20,846 nt of DNA from Clostridia bacterium. Its GTDB lineage: Bacteria; Bacillota; Clostridia; Oscillospirales; Acutalibacteraceae. Numbering within the stretch: the first letter of the stretch is position 1; the number at the start of each line of letters is the position of its first letter. Positions 1 through 6,797 of the stretch are shown here, one piece after another. A program made the position numbers and the translations under genes. The notes beneath the pieces were generated by a model. That model saw nothing but the letters and a program-made list of their open reading frames with translations. It had not been told where the DNA came from and did no database searches. Location: NCBI GenBank assembly GCA_017631745.1, contig JAGBSR010000169.1, forward strand, positions 1 to 20,846, in the 5' to 3' direction.

Positions 1-204
1 AGTTTTTCTATAACCATAAATACTCCTGTTAAAACTAAAAAGTTGAATTTTTCTGTTTTTTGCGGTACAGTTACCCACTATCGTTAATTATTAAACCACA
101 TCAATATTAACTAATTATTAACTAAATATAAAATTTAGAGATATTAGTTTATTTTGTGTTTATTTTTCCCGTGTTGTGTCCTGAATTTTAAGCACTGATA
201 CAGC
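1..204. other. AT-rich intergenic stretch with no gene seen
   Basis: This stretch left of the first terminator is very AT-rich and I see no convincing coding region with a ribosome binding site on either strand. The only structure noticed is a 10-base direct repeat, TAATTATTAA, at 85-94 and 112-121, which could be chance in such AT-rich DNA. It may hold the control region of a gene beyond the left edge, but no good -35/-10 pair stood out. Confidence 0.5.
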
Positions 205-241
205 AATAAAATAAACTCCCGCTCCAAAACGGAACGGGAGT
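205..241 (-). terminator. Intrinsic terminator of the GH123-like gene
   Basis: Arms at 215-225 (ACTCCCGCTCC) and 231-241 (GGAACGGGAGT) pair with one mismatch around a 5-base loop. Read on the minus strand, the hairpin lies about 20 bases after the stop codon and is followed by a U-rich tail. The stem closely resembles that of the terminator at 4653-4682. Confidence 0.8.
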
Positions 242-263
242 AATAAAAATATGCTCTGAGCTC

Positions 264-1883
264 TTATTTAATTTTATCTTTTATGGCCGCATTCACTGCT
301 TCTCTTGTTTCAAGCAACCACTCATCACTGTGGGGATACTCTCGGAAGGTCAGGTTATGTTTGCCTTTTTCTTCTATTAAATCAAGACAAACTTTCTTGT
401 CTGCAAGCTTTTCTAAAGTATTAAGCGCCGCCATATCCTGCAGAGCGTCATAGAAAACCTTAAGTCTGAGTGAATGATACGGCGTTCCGTCTTCGGCAGG
501 GTACACGATATAACTGTCACCCGACGGGAAGGCCTTGCCCGCGTCGGAAACCTCGAAGGGGTTTATCTTACCCTTGGAAAGCTTTGTGAAATAGAAGTTG
601 TAACCCCACTGTAAAAATCCCTTGATGTCATATTTGAACATCTGATAGCCTATAATTCTTGTTCTGATTGAATCATTGCAGAAAAATCTGTTGGCAACAT
701 TATGGTTACACTGAGCACTGCAATAGTAAACCCAGAGATTTTCTACATTGCCGAGGAATTTATCAATGTGGTCATTGGCGGGAATGGGGTTGGAAACAAT
801 CTTCTTCTCGTAGAAGGAGTAGTCCGAAAGAGCGTCTACAATCTTGTAGCCCTCATAAAGGCTGTGGATGTGGTCTGAAGCTTTTTTATAAGCACGAAGC
901 ACTGACTTTGCAGGCTCGTCGCTTACGTGGATAAGCACCTTTTCCTTGAGATTTCTTTCCTCGAGATATTTCTTGAGCTCCACTGAAAGTGCTGTGAGGA
1001 AGGCTTTATATTTACGGGAGTTAGCTCTTGTCTTCCAACCGAAAATCTGCTTATATGTACCGTCAACGGTAGCCATAATTTTAGGTGCGTGTCTTGCTCC
1101 CCACTGAGTGTAGAAATGCGCAAGCTCAAAATATTCAACACCGCAGCTGTGTGCCATATCAATCCACTGTGTAAGCTTATCAAAGTTAAAAGAATACTCA
1201 CCGCCGCTTACAGTTACATCAATAAGCTGAACCGTGGGTCTTTCCTTACCCTTTTGTGTATCAAGAGGCGGAGTGAATATCGGTGTAAGCACGCAGTTCA
1301 TTCCGTATTCTCTTGCAGTTTTAAGAAAGTTTGCCGTCACTCTCCAATACTCGTCGGAGAAAGCCTCAAAGCCGTAATGAGACATAAGACAGTCTGTGTG
1401 GAACCAGCAGGTGTAAACAAAATCTTTAAAATCAAGCTCAGCATCGATAATTTCAATATCAACACCTACACTCTTACCGTCAACAGTGAAATCTACTCTG
1501 TGTCTGCCTGCATCGTTAGAGGCACCGTCAATCTCAAACCAAAGCACAGTTATGCCCTTTTTAGCCTTGAGCTTACCTTCAAAAGGCAAAAGCAAGTCGG
1601 GATAATATCCGCTTTTGCTGAATCGGTAATAGCTGTCTGTGTTTTTCTTGTTCATCGGCAAATCTGATTTGATATGCTCGACTGTATATATACGCATATC
1701 TTTAAGAGTACTCTCATAAGCGAGATCTATTTCGCACTCTTCTGCTGTTTCCACAGCGAGCTGAAAGGATTTCTTTTCGTTTCTGAGCATAGAAAAGCCC
1801 TTGTAGGCGCCCTCGGGCATTTTGTCGCTGTCGTATATTTTTTCGAGTGAAGATAAAATTCTGATATCTGTTATACTGCTCAT
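264..1883 (-). CDS. DUF4091-type glycoside hydrolase-like protein (GH123-related)
   Basis: A 539-residue protein built like DUF4091/GH123 glycosidases: an N-terminal beta-sandwich part (about residues 1-150), then a TIM-barrel-like catalytic part. The sequence HVSDEP puts an adjacent Asp-Glu pair at about residues 322-323, the arrangement GH123 enzymes use for substrate-assisted hydrolysis of N-acetylhexosaminides. The C-terminal part has the family pattern GFLQWGYNFY and later GDSYIVYP, then SLRLKVFYDALQD. No signal peptide is seen, so it is probably cytoplasmic and may act on imported amino-sugar glycans; the substrate is inferred. I chose the ATG at 1883, which has a GAGGT ribosome binding site 7 bases upstream. 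A longer reading starts with TTG at 1946, but that codon lies inside the promoter -35. It is transcribed separately from the upstream operon, from the promoter at 1918-1946. Confidence 0.75.
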   Translation of the reverse strand: MSSITDIRILSSLEKIYDSDKMPEGAYKGFSMLRNEKKSFQLAVETAEECEIDLAYESTLKDMRIYTVEHIKSDLPMNKKNTDSYYRFSKSGYYPDLLLPFEGKLKAKKGITVLWFEIDGASNDAGRHRVDFTVDGKSVGVDIEIIDAELDFKDFVYTCWFHTDCLMSHYGFEAFSDEYWRVTANFLKTAREYGMNCVLTPIFTPPLDTQKGKERPTVQLIDVTVSGGEYSFNFDKLTQWIDMAHSCGVEYFELAHFYTQWGARHAPKIMATVDGTYKQIFGWKTRANSRKYKAFLTALSVELKKYLEERNLKEKVLIHVSDEPAKSVLRAYKKASDHIHSLYEGYKIVDALSDYSFYEKKIVSNPIPANDHIDKFLGNVENLWVYYCSAQCNHNVANRFFCNDSIRTRIIGYQMFKYDIKGFLQWGYNFYFTKLSKGKINPFEVSDAGKAFPSGDSYIVYPAEDGTPYHSLRLKVFYDALQDMAALNTLEKLADKKVCLDLIEEKGKHNLTFREYPHSDEWLLETREAVNAAIKDKIK

Positions 1884-1903
1884 AATGTTACCTCGTAAAA
1901 TTT

Positions 1904-1919
1904 CTGAATTTAAATTCAG
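1904..1919. promoter_or_regulatory. Perfect 16-base palindrome at the start site of the GH123-like gene
   Basis: CTGAATTTAAATTCAG is its own reverse complement. It touches the -10 hexamer (1918-1923, minus strand) and covers the expected transcription start, where a repressor operator would sit. It has no U-tail, so a terminator is unlikely. A second 12-base palindrome, ACAATTAATTGT, lies at 1957-1968 upstream of the -35. Which regulator binds is unknown. Confidence 0.5.
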
Positions 1920-1946
1920 TATATCAAAAAAACGCTCACTATTCAA
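1918..1946 (-). promoter_or_regulatory. Sigma-A type promoter of the GH123-like gene
   Basis: On the minus strand, -35 TTGAAT (1941-1946) and -10 TATACT (1918-1923) are 17 bases apart. The start site would fall near 1911, about 30 bases before the chosen ATG at 1883, which supports that start. Confidence 0.7.
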
Positions 1947-1980
1947 TATATATCATACAATTAATTGTGCCGCCACAGGC

Positions 1981-2017
1981 AAAAAAATATCACCGCAATA
2001 GTTCACGGTGATATTTT
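1981..2017 (-). terminator. Intrinsic terminator after the beta-propeller gene
   Basis: A perfect 12-bp stem, AAAATATCACCG (1984-1995) with CGGTGATATTTT (2006-2017), encloses a 10-base loop and lies 5 bases after the stop codon at 2023. On the minus strand the stem runs into seven Ts. It ends the ceramidase-like/propeller operon and separates it from the GH123-like gene. Confidence 0.85.
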
Positions 2018-2022
2018 ATCTT

Positions 2023-2877
2023 TTAAAAATCAGCCTTATAGCTGTTTACATTTATACCGATGAGTCTGTTGTAATCGAGCACATGCATAACCGCACCGTT
2101 TTCACCCTTTGTGAAAGTCATGCCCTCAGCCTCATAATCTTCCTTGACGATGTCTCTTTCAGCTACAACCGAAACCTCTGCGCTTTCAAGGTCAACCTTG
2201 AGAATATCTCTGATTGAGCCTTTATTTCGGGTATCCTGAGACATATAGAGAGTACCATCTAAAAACTCTGCGCCCTGAATATGGCTGATGGGAGTTTTGA
2301 GATTAATATCTTTAATGTGCTTCATTGAATCGTTGGTATCGTAAACATGAATTACCTTTGTACTCTTCCAGATTGAAGCATAGAGGTAACCCGTCTGCGG
2401 GTCAACTGCACACCAGGGCACTCCGCTCGGATAAAGCTCATTGGGCAGGTCATATACCTCACCCGTAGCTTCGAGTGTATCTGCATCAAAAACTACGATA
2501 CACGCATACACCTCATCTCCGCCTTCAACGGGAGCATAAATTTTTCCGTTATAATAGCTGATACCGCCGATATGATTATTGCCTCTGTCTGTGCAAACCT
2601 TTGGCAAGGGATTGATATTAGAATCCACAAACTCCATCGGATCCACAGTAAACTTTGCAATAGCTGTTGAGTTTATACCCGTAACAGTACCACTTGTGTA
2701 AAAGTACTCTCCATCATTGGTGATACCCTGACCCATAACAAGAGCGTGGTCAAAAACAAAGGTTTCACTTGAGATAAGCTGAGCTGTTTCGGTGCTGACG
2801 GGCCTGGGGGTCGAGAGAAGCGTGAACACAAGAAGCGGCCAGATAAAAATGATTCGGATTTTATAAAAGAAGCTCAT
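2023..2877 (-). CDS. Exported beta-propeller-like protein of unknown function
   Basis: A 284-residue protein with an N-terminal hydrophobic export segment (about residues 9-22, after the basic stretch YKIR). The rest reads as repeated beta-propeller blades of the SMP-30/YncE/quinoprotein type: GITNDGEYFYTSG, GGISYYNGKIYAPVE, WCAVDPQTGYLYAS, GAEFLDGTLYMSQD, and a closing EGMTF near the C-terminus. Such folds often bind ligands or have lactonase or esterase activity, but no catalytic motif can be named here. The ATG at 2877 has an AAGGAGAA ribosome binding site. It starts 18 bases after the ceramidase-like gene stops, so the two are almost certainly cotranscribed and may act on the same extracellular lipid or ester substrate; that link is inferred. 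Family assignment rests on pattern only. Confidence 0.65.
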   Translation of the reverse strand: MSFFYKIRIIFIWPLLVFTLLSTPRPVSTETAQLISSETFVFDHALVMGQGITNDGEYFYTSGTVTGINSTAIAKFTVDPMEFVDSNINPLPKVCTDRGNNHIGGISYYNGKIYAPVEGGDEVYACIVVFDADTLEATGEVYDLPNELYPSGVPWCAVDPQTGYLYASIWKSTKVIHVYDTNDSMKHIKDINLKTPISHIQGAEFLDGTLYMSQDTRNKGSIRDILKVDLESAEVSVVAERDIVKEDYEAEGMTFTKGENGAVMHVLDYNRLIGINVNSYKADF

Positions 2878-2895
2878 AGTAATTCTCCTTCCCTT

Positions 2896-4509
2896 TTATT
2901 TCACTTCACCGATAAGAGCCATAAAGCTTTCGGTTAAGCCTGAGCCTGCCACAGTTGAAGAAACATTGATTTCCTCATTTTCGGTAAGCATTGCACGGAT
3001 ATCATTATCGGGAAGAATGTAACCCACCTGGTCGTTACAAAGACCAAAGCAAATAAGCTTATCTGCCTTTGAGATATTCTCCCAGGTATCGTAATCCCAG
3101 CTTTCGTTTATCCAGCTGTCTTCCTTTGCAGTTGCACCGCCCCATAAAATTTCAGGAGCAATTTCACCGGGAGCCATAACAACACCGATTTTATTACCTA
3201 ATTCCATATAGCCCAGCTCTGTAACAATAAAGAAGTCTGAGCCTTCTTTCACAGCAACGGAGTCAACAAGTCCGAGTCTCACAGCAAGAATGAGAATCTG
3301 ATTGTCAGCCTTAAGAGCAACCTCGTTTACTTTTACATTGAGTACGGGGTCAAGTGCAATTTCATTATCGATTGTCATTGTTCTCTTGGCAAGTTCAATA
3401 CCGTATGCCTTAACCTTGGAATTTTTAGCAGTATTTTCGTAGTGTATACCGTCACGCTCAGTTGTGATTGCAACCTCTGCGCCCTGAACATATACAACAT
3501 CTGCACCTGTGGTTTCCTTTACATATTCCTTGAAATAATAAGGGAAGTCAGAAGAAATCTCCGTCGCTGAGCCGCTGAAGCCCGTGCAGTGAATACCTGC
3601 CTCGCAAAGCCAGATTTCGTTTTCATTTTCGTCGGCAGGGTCGAAACGGAATCTATGGATTTCGCCGTCAAAAGTTATAGGCTTGCGCTTGTCGTACATA
3701 AGATCGCTGACATCGGTACTGCCATAGTAAAGGGTACCCTCCTGCATATCGTTTACGGCAGAAACAACTGTATCAGTTACAACCTCATAAAGGTTATCCA
3801 TAAACCTCTTATTTTTACCGCCCACAAATTGATCTCTGTCCACTCCGACGGCACTCATACCGGGATTGAGAATAATAGCAGGCACAATAGGCGCACCCAT
3901 ACCGAGAGTATCAATAAGAGAGTGTTGATGAAGCACAGAAATATTTATGCTGATAATGTTGTTTTCCTCGGCAAACGAAGCAAGTCGCTGTCTGATTTTG
4001 AGCACATCGCCTCTCGCAAAACCGAAGCCGTCAATTACCGCCTGAACAACAGTACCGCTGACGCCGTCTGACACGGCATAAACACTTACTCCCTGGTCAT
4101 CGAGGATCTCTGTGGGAGACTGACCCTCTATGGTCTGAAGAGAGCCTGCCATAAGATAGGACTTATTCAGTACATCGAGGCCCTCAAGCAGTGAGCTATA
4201 GGCATAGCCTGCGCTCCATACAGCATCCGGTGAAACCTGAGTCTCAAAATCCGTTTCTCCCGGATAGAATGTATCCGGAGCAACATAATCTTTATAACTG
4301 CTCATAGGTAAGCCCGGAATGAAAGTGTTGAGCACCTTACCTAAGACATATATGAGTTTATCTACAAACTGATAAAATACAGCCTGAAGCTGCTGGGCAT
4401 GTCCCTCTGACGGGTCAACCTTAGATGCCGCCATTGCGGGTACTGCTGCCGCAAGAATAATAATCGCAACCGTCAACAACAAGGCTATGGCACTTTTAAA
4501 TGTTTTCAT
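2896..4509 (-). CDS. Exported neutral/alkaline ceramidase-like hydrolase
   Basis: A 537-residue protein with a clear signal peptide (KTFK, a long hydrophobic core, AxA cleavage near residue 28). The remainder follows the layout of neutral non-lysosomal ceramidases: an HxHS-type metal motif as HQHS at 194-197, a second His in GIHCT (His307), the ceramidase-like SSDFPYY (319-325), QGAE (342-345), a PGE motif (447-449) carrying the expected Glu ligand, and ND..GYI (492-498) with the Tyr near the zinc. These match the four metal-ligand positions of the Pseudomonas enzyme. The GDxSP segment that carries the nucleophilic Ser in true ceramidases is not evident; QGAEVAI stands there instead. It may therefore act on another lipid or ester, or be inactive. 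The N-terminal 35-70 region is an extra hydrophobic helix. The ATG at 4509 has an AGGAGG site 8 bases upstream. First gene of a two-gene operon. Confidence 0.6.
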   Translation of the reverse strand: MKTFKSAIALLLTVAIIILAAAVPAMAASKVDPSEGHAQQLQAVFYQFVDKLIYVLGKVLNTFIPGLPMSSYKDYVAPDTFYPGETDFETQVSPDAVWSAGYAYSSLLEGLDVLNKSYLMAGSLQTIEGQSPTEILDDQGVSVYAVSDGVSGTVVQAVIDGFGFARGDVLKIRQRLASFAEENNIISINISVLHQHSLIDTLGMGAPIVPAIILNPGMSAVGVDRDQFVGGKNKRFMDNLYEVVTDTVVSAVNDMQEGTLYYGSTDVSDLMYDKRKPITFDGEIHRFRFDPADENENEIWLCEAGIHCTGFSGSATEISSDFPYYFKEYVKETTGADVVYVQGAEVAITTERDGIHYENTAKNSKVKAYGIELAKRTMTIDNEIALDPVLNVKVNEVALKADNQILILAVRLGLVDSVAVKEGSDFFIVTELGYMELGNKIGVVMAPGEIAPEILWGGATAKEDSWINESWDYDTWENISKADKLICFGLCNDQVGYILPDNDIRAMLTENEEINVSSTVAGSGLTESFMALIGEVK

Positions 4510-4542
4510 AACAAATCCTCCTATAGAAGCTATGATGATTAT

Positions 4543-4571
4543 ATTTTAGCGAATTATGTTTTACTTTTCAA
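4543..4571 (-). promoter_or_regulatory. Promoter of the ceramidase-like/propeller operon
   Basis: On the minus strand, TTGAAA (4566-4571) and TAAAAT (4543-4548) are separated by 17 bases, about 35 bases upstream of the ATG at 4509. Confidence 0.65.
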
Positions 4572-4647
4572 GTTTTTAGAGAGAAAATGTATCCGCATTA
4601 CAATATTCCTCAAAATTGCAGTTTCCGATCAAGGGCTTAGCTAAATC

Positions 4648-4682
4648 AAAAAAACTCCTGTTCCGAGAGTGGAACAGGAGTT
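4648..4682 (-). terminator. Intrinsic terminator of the scaffold/GGGtGRT operon
   Basis: A perfect 12-bp stem, AACTCCTGTTCC (4653-4664) with GGAACAGGAGTT (4671-4682), has a 6-base loop and is followed on the minus strand by seven Ts (4648-4654). It lies about 20 bases after the GGGtGRT stop codon. Confidence 0.9.
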
Positions 4683-4703
4683 GTAAAAAGCCTAAAAAAA
4701 CTA

Positions 4704-5702
4704 TTATTTGCTAGCTTCTTCAACTGCAACAGCACAAGCAACAGTAGCACCAACCATGGGGTTGTTACCCATACCGATGAGACCCATCATTTCTACGTGA
4801 GCGGGAACTGATGATGAACCTGCGAACTGAGCGTCTGAGTGCATACGACCCATTGTGTCAGTCATACCGTATGAAGCGGGGCCAGCTGCCATGTTGTCGG
4901 GATGGAGTGTACGACCTGTACCGCCACCTGAAGCAACAGAGAAGTAACCAACGCCGTTTTCTACACACCACTTTTTGTATGTGCCTGCAACGGGATGCTG
5001 GAAACGTGTGGGGTTAGTTGAGTTACCTGTGATTGATACACCAACGTTTTCGAGCTTCATGATAGCAACGCCTTCGGGTACATTGTCTGCACCGTAGCAC
5101 TTAACCTTAGCTCTGTCGCCGTTTGAGTATGCTGTTTCCTTGATAACCTTAACTGTTTCTGAGTAGGGATCAAATTCAGTCTGAACATATGTGAAGCCGT
5201 TGATTCTTGAGATAATCATAGCAGCATCCTTGCCGAGACCGTTGAGGATAACGCGAAGAGGCTGAACTCTAACCTTGTTTGCGTTAAGAGCAATTTTGAT
5301 AGCGCCTTCAGCAGCTGCGAAGCTTTCGTGACCTGCAAGGAAGCAGAAGCACTCTGTTTCTTCTGAAAGGAGCATCTTACCGAGGTTACCGTGGCCGAGA
5401 CCAACCTGACGGTTGTCAGCAACTGAACCGGGGATACAGAAAGCCTGAAGACCTTCACCGATTGCAGCAGCAGCATCAGCAGCCTTTACGCAACCCTTTT
5501 TGATTGCGATAGCGCAACCAACTGTGTATGCCCATACTGCGTTTTCAAAGCAGATAGGCTGAGTTTCTCTTACGATCTTGTCGCAGTCGATACCCTTAGC
5601 GAGTGTGATTTCTTTACATTCTTCAACTGAAGAAATGCCATATTCTTTTAAAACAGCAAGAATTTTGTCGATTCTTCTTGAATAACTTTCAAATAATGCC
5701 AT
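4704..5702 (-). CDS. GGGtGRT family protein
   Basis: A 332-residue protein carrying the motif that names this family, GGGTGRT at residues 259-265, in a Gly-rich, Ala-rich, well-conserved-looking sequence. No signal peptide or membrane span; cytoplasmic. It has many cysteines (28, 40, 51, 63, 71, 89, 118, 120, 202, 246, 323), consistent with a metal or Fe-S link. The family's biochemical role is not established to my knowledge; in Clostridia it sits beside a NifU-like scaffold, as here. The ATG at 5702 has an AAGGAGG site overlapping the end of the scaffold gene 14 bases upstream, so the two are translated from one message. The coding sequence uses a narrow set of codons, suggesting high expression. 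Identity is confident; function is not. Confidence 0.85.
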   Translation of the reverse strand: MALFESYSRRIDKILAVLKEYGISSVEECKEITLAKGIDCDKIVRETQPICFENAVWAYTVGCAIAIKKGCVKAADAAAAIGEGLQAFCIPGSVADNRQVGLGHGNLGKMLLSEETECFCFLAGHESFAAAEGAIKIALNANKVRVQPLRVILNGLGKDAAMIISRINGFTYVQTEFDPYSETVKVIKETAYSNGDRAKVKCYGADNVPEGVAIMKLENVGVSITGNSTNPTRFQHPVAGTYKKWCVENGVGYFSVASGGGTGRTLHPDNMAAGPASYGMTDTMGRMHSDAQFAGSSSVPAHVEMMGLIGMGNNPMVGATVACAVAVEEASK

Positions 5703-5716
5703 GTCCGTTTACCTCC

Positions 5717-6409
5717 TTATTCCTTACGGGGATCGATATACTTAGCAGCATCAGCGAATCTGCCGTAAGTACCCATAGCCTTGTTGTAAGCTGTTGTGGG
5801 ATCGTCGCCCTTCTTGATGAAGTCTGTCATCTTGCCGAGTGAAACGAACTCATAACCGATAACCTGATCGTCAGCATCGAGAGCCATTCTTGTTACATAG
5901 CCTTCTGCCATTTCAAGGTAACGAACGCCCTTAAGCTTTGTGCCGTACATTGTACCAACCTGTGAACGAAGGCCCTTACCGAGGTCTTCAAGACCTGCGC
6001 CTACTGAAAGACCGTCTTCTGAGAAAGCTGACTGGCTGCGGCCGTAAACGATCTGAAGGAAGAGTTCACGCATAGCTGTGTTGATAGCGTCACAAACGAG
6101 GTCTGTGTTGAGAGCCTCGAGGAGAGTCTTGCCGGGAAGAATTTCACTAGCCATAGCAGCTGAGTGTGTCATACCTGAGCAACCGATTGTCTCAACGAGA
6201 GCTTCTTCGATGATACCGTTCTTAACGTTAAGTGAAAGCTTGCAAGCGCCCTGCTGAGGAGCACACCAGCCCACACCGTGTGTGAATGCAGAGATGTCCT
6301 TAATTTCATAAGCCTTTACCCACTTACCTTCTTCGGGAATGGGAGCGGGGCCGTGGTTCGGTCCTTTAGCGACCGTACACATTTGTTCAACTTCATGTGT
6401 GTAGTTCAT
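5717..6409 (-). CDS. NifU/IscU-like iron-sulfur cluster scaffold protein
   Basis: A 230-residue cytoplasmic protein. Residues about 45-115 match the U-type scaffold fold: GWCAPQQGAC holds Cys49 and Cys56, and IGCSGMTHSAAMASE holds Cys77 in the position of the second IscU ligand, followed by LPGKTLLEAL. The third ligand of IscU (HCS.LA.DAI) is not evident: the matching area reads VYGRSQSAFSEDGL with no Cys, leaving Cys56, Cys106 or Cys11 as possible substitutes. The C-terminal part (about 140-230) is an extension beyond the usual 120-150 residues. The ATG at 6409 has an AAAGGAGA site. It is the first gene of the operon with GGGtGRT, suggesting the two proteins form or use one cluster-bearing complex; that partnership is inferred from gene order. 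Confidence 0.82.
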   Translation of the reverse strand: MNYTHEVEQMCTVAKGPNHGPAPIPEEGKWVKAYEIKDISAFTHGVGWCAPQQGACKLSLNVKNGIIEEALVETIGCSGMTHSAAMASEILPGKTLLEALNTDLVCDAINTAMRELFLQIVYGRSQSAFSEDGLSVGAGLEDLGKGLRSQVGTMYGTKLKGVRYLEMAEGYVTRMALDADDQVIGYEFVSLGKMTDFIKKGDDPTTAYNKAMGTYGRFADAAKYIDPRKE

Positions 6410-6461
6410 GATGTTAAATCTCCTTTCGAGAATTAGTATTGGTTATTGTTTACCGCATATA

Positions 6462-6490
6462 ATAATATCAAATAATTTTATTTCTTGCAA
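6462..6490 (-). promoter_or_regulatory. Promoter of the scaffold/GGGtGRT operon
   Basis: On the minus strand, TTGCAA (6485-6490) and TATTAT (6462-6467) are 17 bases apart, about 50 bases upstream of the ATG at 6409. I see no IscR- or SufR-like site that I can name. Confidence 0.6.
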
Positions 6491-6552
6491 TAGTGTATTG
6501 GTAAAAAATCAGTCACTTAATCAATATTTTTTGTCATAAAAGCCTAAATAAC

Positions 6553-6586
6553 AAAAAAACAGAGATCACCTTACAAAGCAATCTCC
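6553..6586 (-). terminator. Intrinsic terminator after the 50-residue membrane protein gene
   Basis: On the minus strand, GGAGAT (6581-6586) pairs with ATCTCT (6561-6566), with weaker pairs inside. Seven Ts follow (6553-6559). The hairpin lies about 12 bases after the stop codon of the small gene, and its position supports that gene being the last of the FN3 operon. Confidence 0.65.
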
Positions 6587-6597
6587 GAATAAATCAG

Positions 6598-6750
6598 TTA
6601 ATCCCAATCCTGATTCTTTATAATGTCTGCAAGTTCCTCTATGGTTATACTTCCTTTCAGCAGCAAAAATCCTATCTGAAAAACAAGAAAAACACCCTCA
6701 AACATCATATAAGGAATTCCTAATAAAATTGCAAGATAAGCAACAGCCAT
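6598..6750 (-). CDS. Small membrane protein, 50 residues, unknown
   Basis: An ATG at 6748-6750 preceded by AAGGAGAA at good spacing opens a 50-codon frame ending in TAA. The protein begins MAVAYLAILLGIPYMM and continues as a strongly hydrophobic stretch to about residue 32, enough for one long or two short membrane spans. It ends in an acidic amphipathic tail (ITIEELADIIKNQDWD). It follows the FN3-domain gene by 47 bases on the same strand with no terminator between, and a terminator follows it directly, so it is probably the second gene of that operon. I recognise no family. It may be a small membrane accessory or regulatory protein. The strong ribosome binding site and operon position are the main reasons to believe in it. 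Confidence 0.7.
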   Translation of the reverse strand: MAVAYLAILLGIPYMMFEGVFLVFQIGFLLLKGSITIEELADIIKNQDWD

Positions 6751-6797
6751 AATTTTTCTCCTTTTTTCTTTATTATATTATTGTGAGCTTCTGATTG

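Noticed and set aside
1089..1667. A 192-codon open frame on the plus strand.
   Set aside because: It lies entirely opposite the well-supported GH123-like gene, lacks a family signature and a convincing ribosome binding site; it is an antisense shadow.
3589..4071. A 160-codon open frame on the plus strand.
   Set aside because: It is opposite the ceramidase-like gene, whose motifs span this region; no independent coding evidence.
5464..5490. A run of GCAGCA-like triplets resembling a microsatellite.
   Set aside because: It is the Ala-rich segment ADAAAA of the GGGtGRT protein in its normal reading frame and is only a few codons long.
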